Shown one piece after another: positions 5,449-7,503 of a stretch of 7,503 bases of DNA. The notes under the pieces were generated by a model. The model ran no database searches and was not told where the DNA came from. It worked only from the letters and a program-made list of their open reading frames with translations. How positions within the stretch are numbered: the stretch's first letter is position 1; every line of letters begins with the position of its first letter. Origin of the DNA: an uncultured Slackia sp. (GTDB lineage Bacteria > Actinomycetota > Coriobacteriia > Coriobacteriales > Eggerthellaceae); contig USLD01000064.1 in NCBI GenBank assembly GCA_900555495.1, positions 1-7,503 on the forward strand. Direction: 5' to 3'. Position numbers and translations under genes: made by a program.

Positions 5449-6210
5449 ATGACACAGACGCAAACCGTCCGTCGCCATGCCGTGGTGACGGGGGCGTCGC
5501 GCGGCATCGGCGCCGCCGTGGCGCGCAGCCTCGCGGAAGCGGGCATGGACGTCGCCGTGAACTATGCGAGCGCGTCGAGCCAGGCAGCCGCCGAGGCCCT
5601 TGCATGCGAGCTGGCGCGCGAATACGGCGTGCAGGCGTATGCGGCCCGTGCCGACGTCTCGTCGTCCGAGCAGGCCGAGGGCCTCATCGCGGGTGCCGTC
5701 GAGCGCTTCGGCGGCGTGGACGTGCTGGTGAACAACGCGGGCGTGACTAAAGACGGCCTGATGATGCGCATGAAGGAAGACGACTTCGACCGCGTGCTGG
5801 CCGTGAATCTCAAAGGCACGTACAACTGTTGCCGCGCGGCGGTGGGGCGCATGGCGAAGGCCCGCTTCGGCCGCATCGTCAACATGAGCAGCATCGTGGG
5901 CGTGCGCGGCAACGCGGGCCAGGCCAACTACGCGGCGTCGAAGGCGGGCGTCATCGGCCTGACGCGCTCGCTCGCCATGGAAGTGGCCTCGCGCAACGTG
6001 ACCGTGAACGCCGTGGCGCCCGGCCTCGTTGAGACCGATATGACCGATGCCATGAGCGATCGCGCGAAGGAAGCGGCGCTCGAGCGCGTGGCATCCAGGC
6101 GCATGGGAAGGCCCGAAGAGGTGGCCGCCGTGGTGGCGTTTCTTGCGGGCGAGGAGGCAAGCTATGTGACCGGCCAGGTCATCGGCGTGGACGGAGGAAT
6201 GTCGCTATGA
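5449..6210 (+). CDS. fabG: 3-oxoacyl-ACP reductase
   Basis: Reduces 3-ketoacyl-ACP to 3-hydroxyacyl-ACP with NADPH. A classical short-chain dehydrogenase/reductase of 253 residues. It has the cofactor loop TGASRGIG (14-21), ADV (68-70), NNAG (95-98), N120, the catalytic serine S148 in NMSSIVG, and the Y161-x3-K165 pair in NYAASKAG. PG (191-192) follows, and the C-terminus ends VIGVDGGMSL. The ATG at 5449 has AAAGGA (5437-5442) 6 nt upstream; an in-frame GTG at 5434 overlaps the fabD stop but has poorer support. The stop overlaps the fabF start by 4 nt (ATGA). Position between fabD and fabF and the match to FabG proper make a different SDR role unlikely. Confidence 0.96.
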   Translation: MTQTQTVRRHAVVTGASRGIGAAVARSLAEAGMDVAVNYASASSQAAAEALACELAREYGVQAYAARADVSSSEQAEGLIAGAVERFGGVDVLVNNAGVTKDGLMMRMKEDDFDRVLAVNLKGTYNCCRAAVGRMAKARFGRIVNMSSIVGVRGNAGQANYAASKAGVIGLTRSLAMEVASRNVTVNAVAPGLVETDMTDAMSDRAKEAALERVASRRMGRPEEVAAVVAFLAGEEASYVTGQVIGVDGGMSL

Positions 6211-7472
6211 CGGATACCAGAAAGCCCGACGGCACGCATCGCGTCGCCATCACCGGCGTCGGGGCGCTTTCGCCCGCAGGCGTCGGCGTGGACGCGCTGA
6301 TGGGGGCGGTGAACGAAGGCCGCCGCTGCATCGCGCCGATCACGCGCTTCGACACGCAGGGCTACCCGGCCACCCTGGCGGCCGAAATCCCTTCGTTCGA
6401 CGCGCAGGCGTGCGGTCTGACGAAGAAGGAGGCTCGTCGATTCGCCCCGTTCGTCCAGTATGCGATCGTGGCCGCCGACGAGGCCATGGCAAGCAGCGGC
6501 CTATCGATGCGCGACGAAGACCCTACGCGCGTGGCCTGCGTGTGGGGAAGCGGCATCGGTGGCCTGTTCGAGTTCGAGGCGGGCTGCAAGGCCCTGCACG
6601 AGCGCGGTCCGAAAAGGGTGAGCCCCCTGTTCATTCCCACGATGATCGAGAACATGGCGGCGGGCAACCTGTCGATCCGCTACGGCATGAAGGGCGATTG
6701 CCTGAGCATCGTCACGGCCTGCGCCACCGGCGCGCATTGCGTGGGCGAAGCCTACCGTCTGATCCGTCACGGCTACGCCGACGCGGCGCTTGCGGGCGGC
6801 AGCGAGGAATCCATCTCGCCGGTGTGCCTGGCGGGTTTCGGCAATCTGGGCGCGTTGTGCGTTTCCGACGACCCCGACGCGTCGGCCATGCCGTTCGATG
6901 CGAACCGCAGCGGCTTCGTGCCGGGCGAGGGAGCGGGTGCGCTCGTGCTGGAATCGTTCGAGCACGCGATCGCGCGCGGCGCGCGCATCATCGCCGAAGT
7001 CGCAGGGTTCGGCTCCACGGGCGACGCCTATCGCATGACGGCTCCCGAACCGAGCGGCGAAGGCGCCGTCCGCGCGATGCGCATGGCGCTTGACGAGGCC
7101 GGTTTCGAACCGGGCGACGTGGGGCATCTCAACGCCCACGGCACGTCCACGAAGGCCAACGACGCCATGGAGGCGGCGGCTGTCGCGGCGCTGTGGGGCG
7201 CCGGTGCACAGCTGCCGGTCACCTCGGTGAAGGGAACCGTCGGCCACATGATGGGCGCGGCAGGCGCCATCGAGGCGATCGTGTGCGCCCTGTCGGCGGC
7301 GCGCGGCATGGTGCCGCCGACCGCGGGTACCCGCGAAATCGACTCCGCCTGTCCGGTCAACGTGGTGACGGGCGCGCCGCTGTCCACGGGGCGGCAGGCC
7401 GTGGCGCTGAGCAACTCGCTTGGCTTCGGCGGTCATAACGCTTCGCTCGCGCTGGCCCCCTTCGAAGACTAG
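6207..7472 (+). CDS. fabF: 3-oxoacyl-ACP synthase II (elongating condensing enzyme)
   Basis: Condenses malonyl-ACP with acyl-ACP, extending the chain by two carbons. A thiolase-fold protein of 421 residues with the KAS I/II Cys-His-His triad. C172 is in TACATGAH (170-177), H311 in NAHGTST (309-315), and H347 in KGTVGHMMGAAGA (342-354). GEGAGALVLE (240-249) and the gating GFGGHN (406-411) are also present. The triad excludes FabH (Cys-His-Asn). The ATG at 6207 overlaps the fabG stop and has GGAGG (6193-6197) 9 nt upstream. The N-terminus has about ten extra residues (MTDTRKPDGTH) before the first strand VAITGVG. It is the last gene in view; accB/fabZ, which often follow in Firmicute clusters, may lie past the right edge. 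Confidence 0.95.
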   Translation: MTDTRKPDGTHRVAITGVGALSPAGVGVDALMGAVNEGRRCIAPITRFDTQGYPATLAAEIPSFDAQACGLTKKEARRFAPFVQYAIVAADEAMASSGLSMRDEDPTRVACVWGSGIGGLFEFEAGCKALHERGPKRVSPLFIPTMIENMAAGNLSIRYGMKGDCLSIVTACATGAHCVGEAYRLIRHGYADAALAGGSEESISPVCLAGFGNLGALCVSDDPDASAMPFDANRSGFVPGEGAGALVLESFEHAIARGARIIAEVAGFGSTGDAYRMTAPEPSGEGAVRAMRMALDEAGFEPGDVGHLNAHGTSTKANDAMEAAAVAALWGAGAQLPVTSVKGTVGHMMGAAGAIEAIVCALSAARGMVPPTAGTREIDSACPVNVVTGAPLSTGRQAVALSNSLGFGGHNASLALAPFED

Positions 7473-7486
7473 CCTGCCGCCTTCGC

Positions 7487-7503
7487 CGCCGCCTCGCGCG
7501 GCG
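7487..7503 (+). other. Possible hairpin after fabF, cut by the window edge
   Basis: CGCCGC (7487-7492) can pair with GCGGCG (7498-7503) around a 5-nt loop, 14 nt after the fabF stop. It could be the stem of a terminator ending the fab operon, but any T-tract would lie outside the window. In sequence this GC-rich, such stems also arise by chance. Confidence 0.3.

Noticed and set aside
4370..5605. Long open frame on the - strand (411 codons) opposite fabD
   Set aside because: It runs antisense to fabD and into fabG, its translation is rich in Arg/His/Gly with no recognisable domain, and no promoter or ribosome binding site is seen. It is a GC-bias shadow.
6501..7436. Antisense frame (311 codons) within fabF
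   Set aside because: It is entirely inside fabF and His/Arg/Ala-rich with no family features. The + strand frame has the full KAS catalytic triad.

Overview
The window is high-GC bacterial DNA with strong G/C preference at third codon positions. All seven complete genes, and one gene cut by the left edge, lie on the + strand, and the layout is compact. The gene content is a FASII cluster built on an FMN-type enoyl reductase (FabK) and headed by a FabT-like MarR regulator. This is the arrangement known from streptococci and other Firmicutes, here in a GC-rich genome. That combination, together with protein character, suggests a Coriobacteriia-type actinobacterium (Eggerthella/Slackia-like). 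This taxonomic guess is inference.

Layout. (1) Positions 1-1733 hold the end of one operon: alanine racemase (alr, missing only its extreme N-terminus) overlapping by 4 nt a family-4 Fe-S uracil-DNA glycosylase. It is closed by a strong intrinsic terminator (1771-1802). (2) Positions 1803-1897 are an AT-rich island with a good sigma70-type promoter. Its -35 box is embedded in a perfect 13-bp palindrome of the FabT-box type. (3) Positions 1898-3231 hold a DegV/FakB-like fatty-acid-binding protein followed 20 nt later by a FabT-like MarR regulator. (4) Positions 3232-3315 are a second AT-rich gap with a short GC hairpin and a degenerate FabT-like half palindrome. (5) Positions 3316-7472 hold the tightly packed FASII genes acpP-fabK-fabD-fabG-fabF, with gaps of 9-11 nt or overlaps of 4-8 nt. 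A possible hairpin stem sits at the right edge.

How the parts may work together. AcpP carries the growing chain, and FabD loads malonyl units onto ACP. FabF condenses, FabG reduces the ketone, and FabK performs the final enoyl reduction. The dehydratase, FabH and acetyl-CoA carboxylase are not in the window. FabT would repress this pathway when long-chain acyl-ACP (for example from exogenous fatty acid) is abundant. The DegV protein would present exogenous fatty acid to a FakA kinase encoded elsewhere. The point most worth a second look is that the apparent FabT operator controls the degV-fabT transcript itself, tying fatty-acid uptake and its sensor into one autoregulated unit next to the synthesis operon. 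Apart from this, the window is ordinary housekeeping; I see no mobile element, CRISPR array, RNA gene or evident novel defence system.
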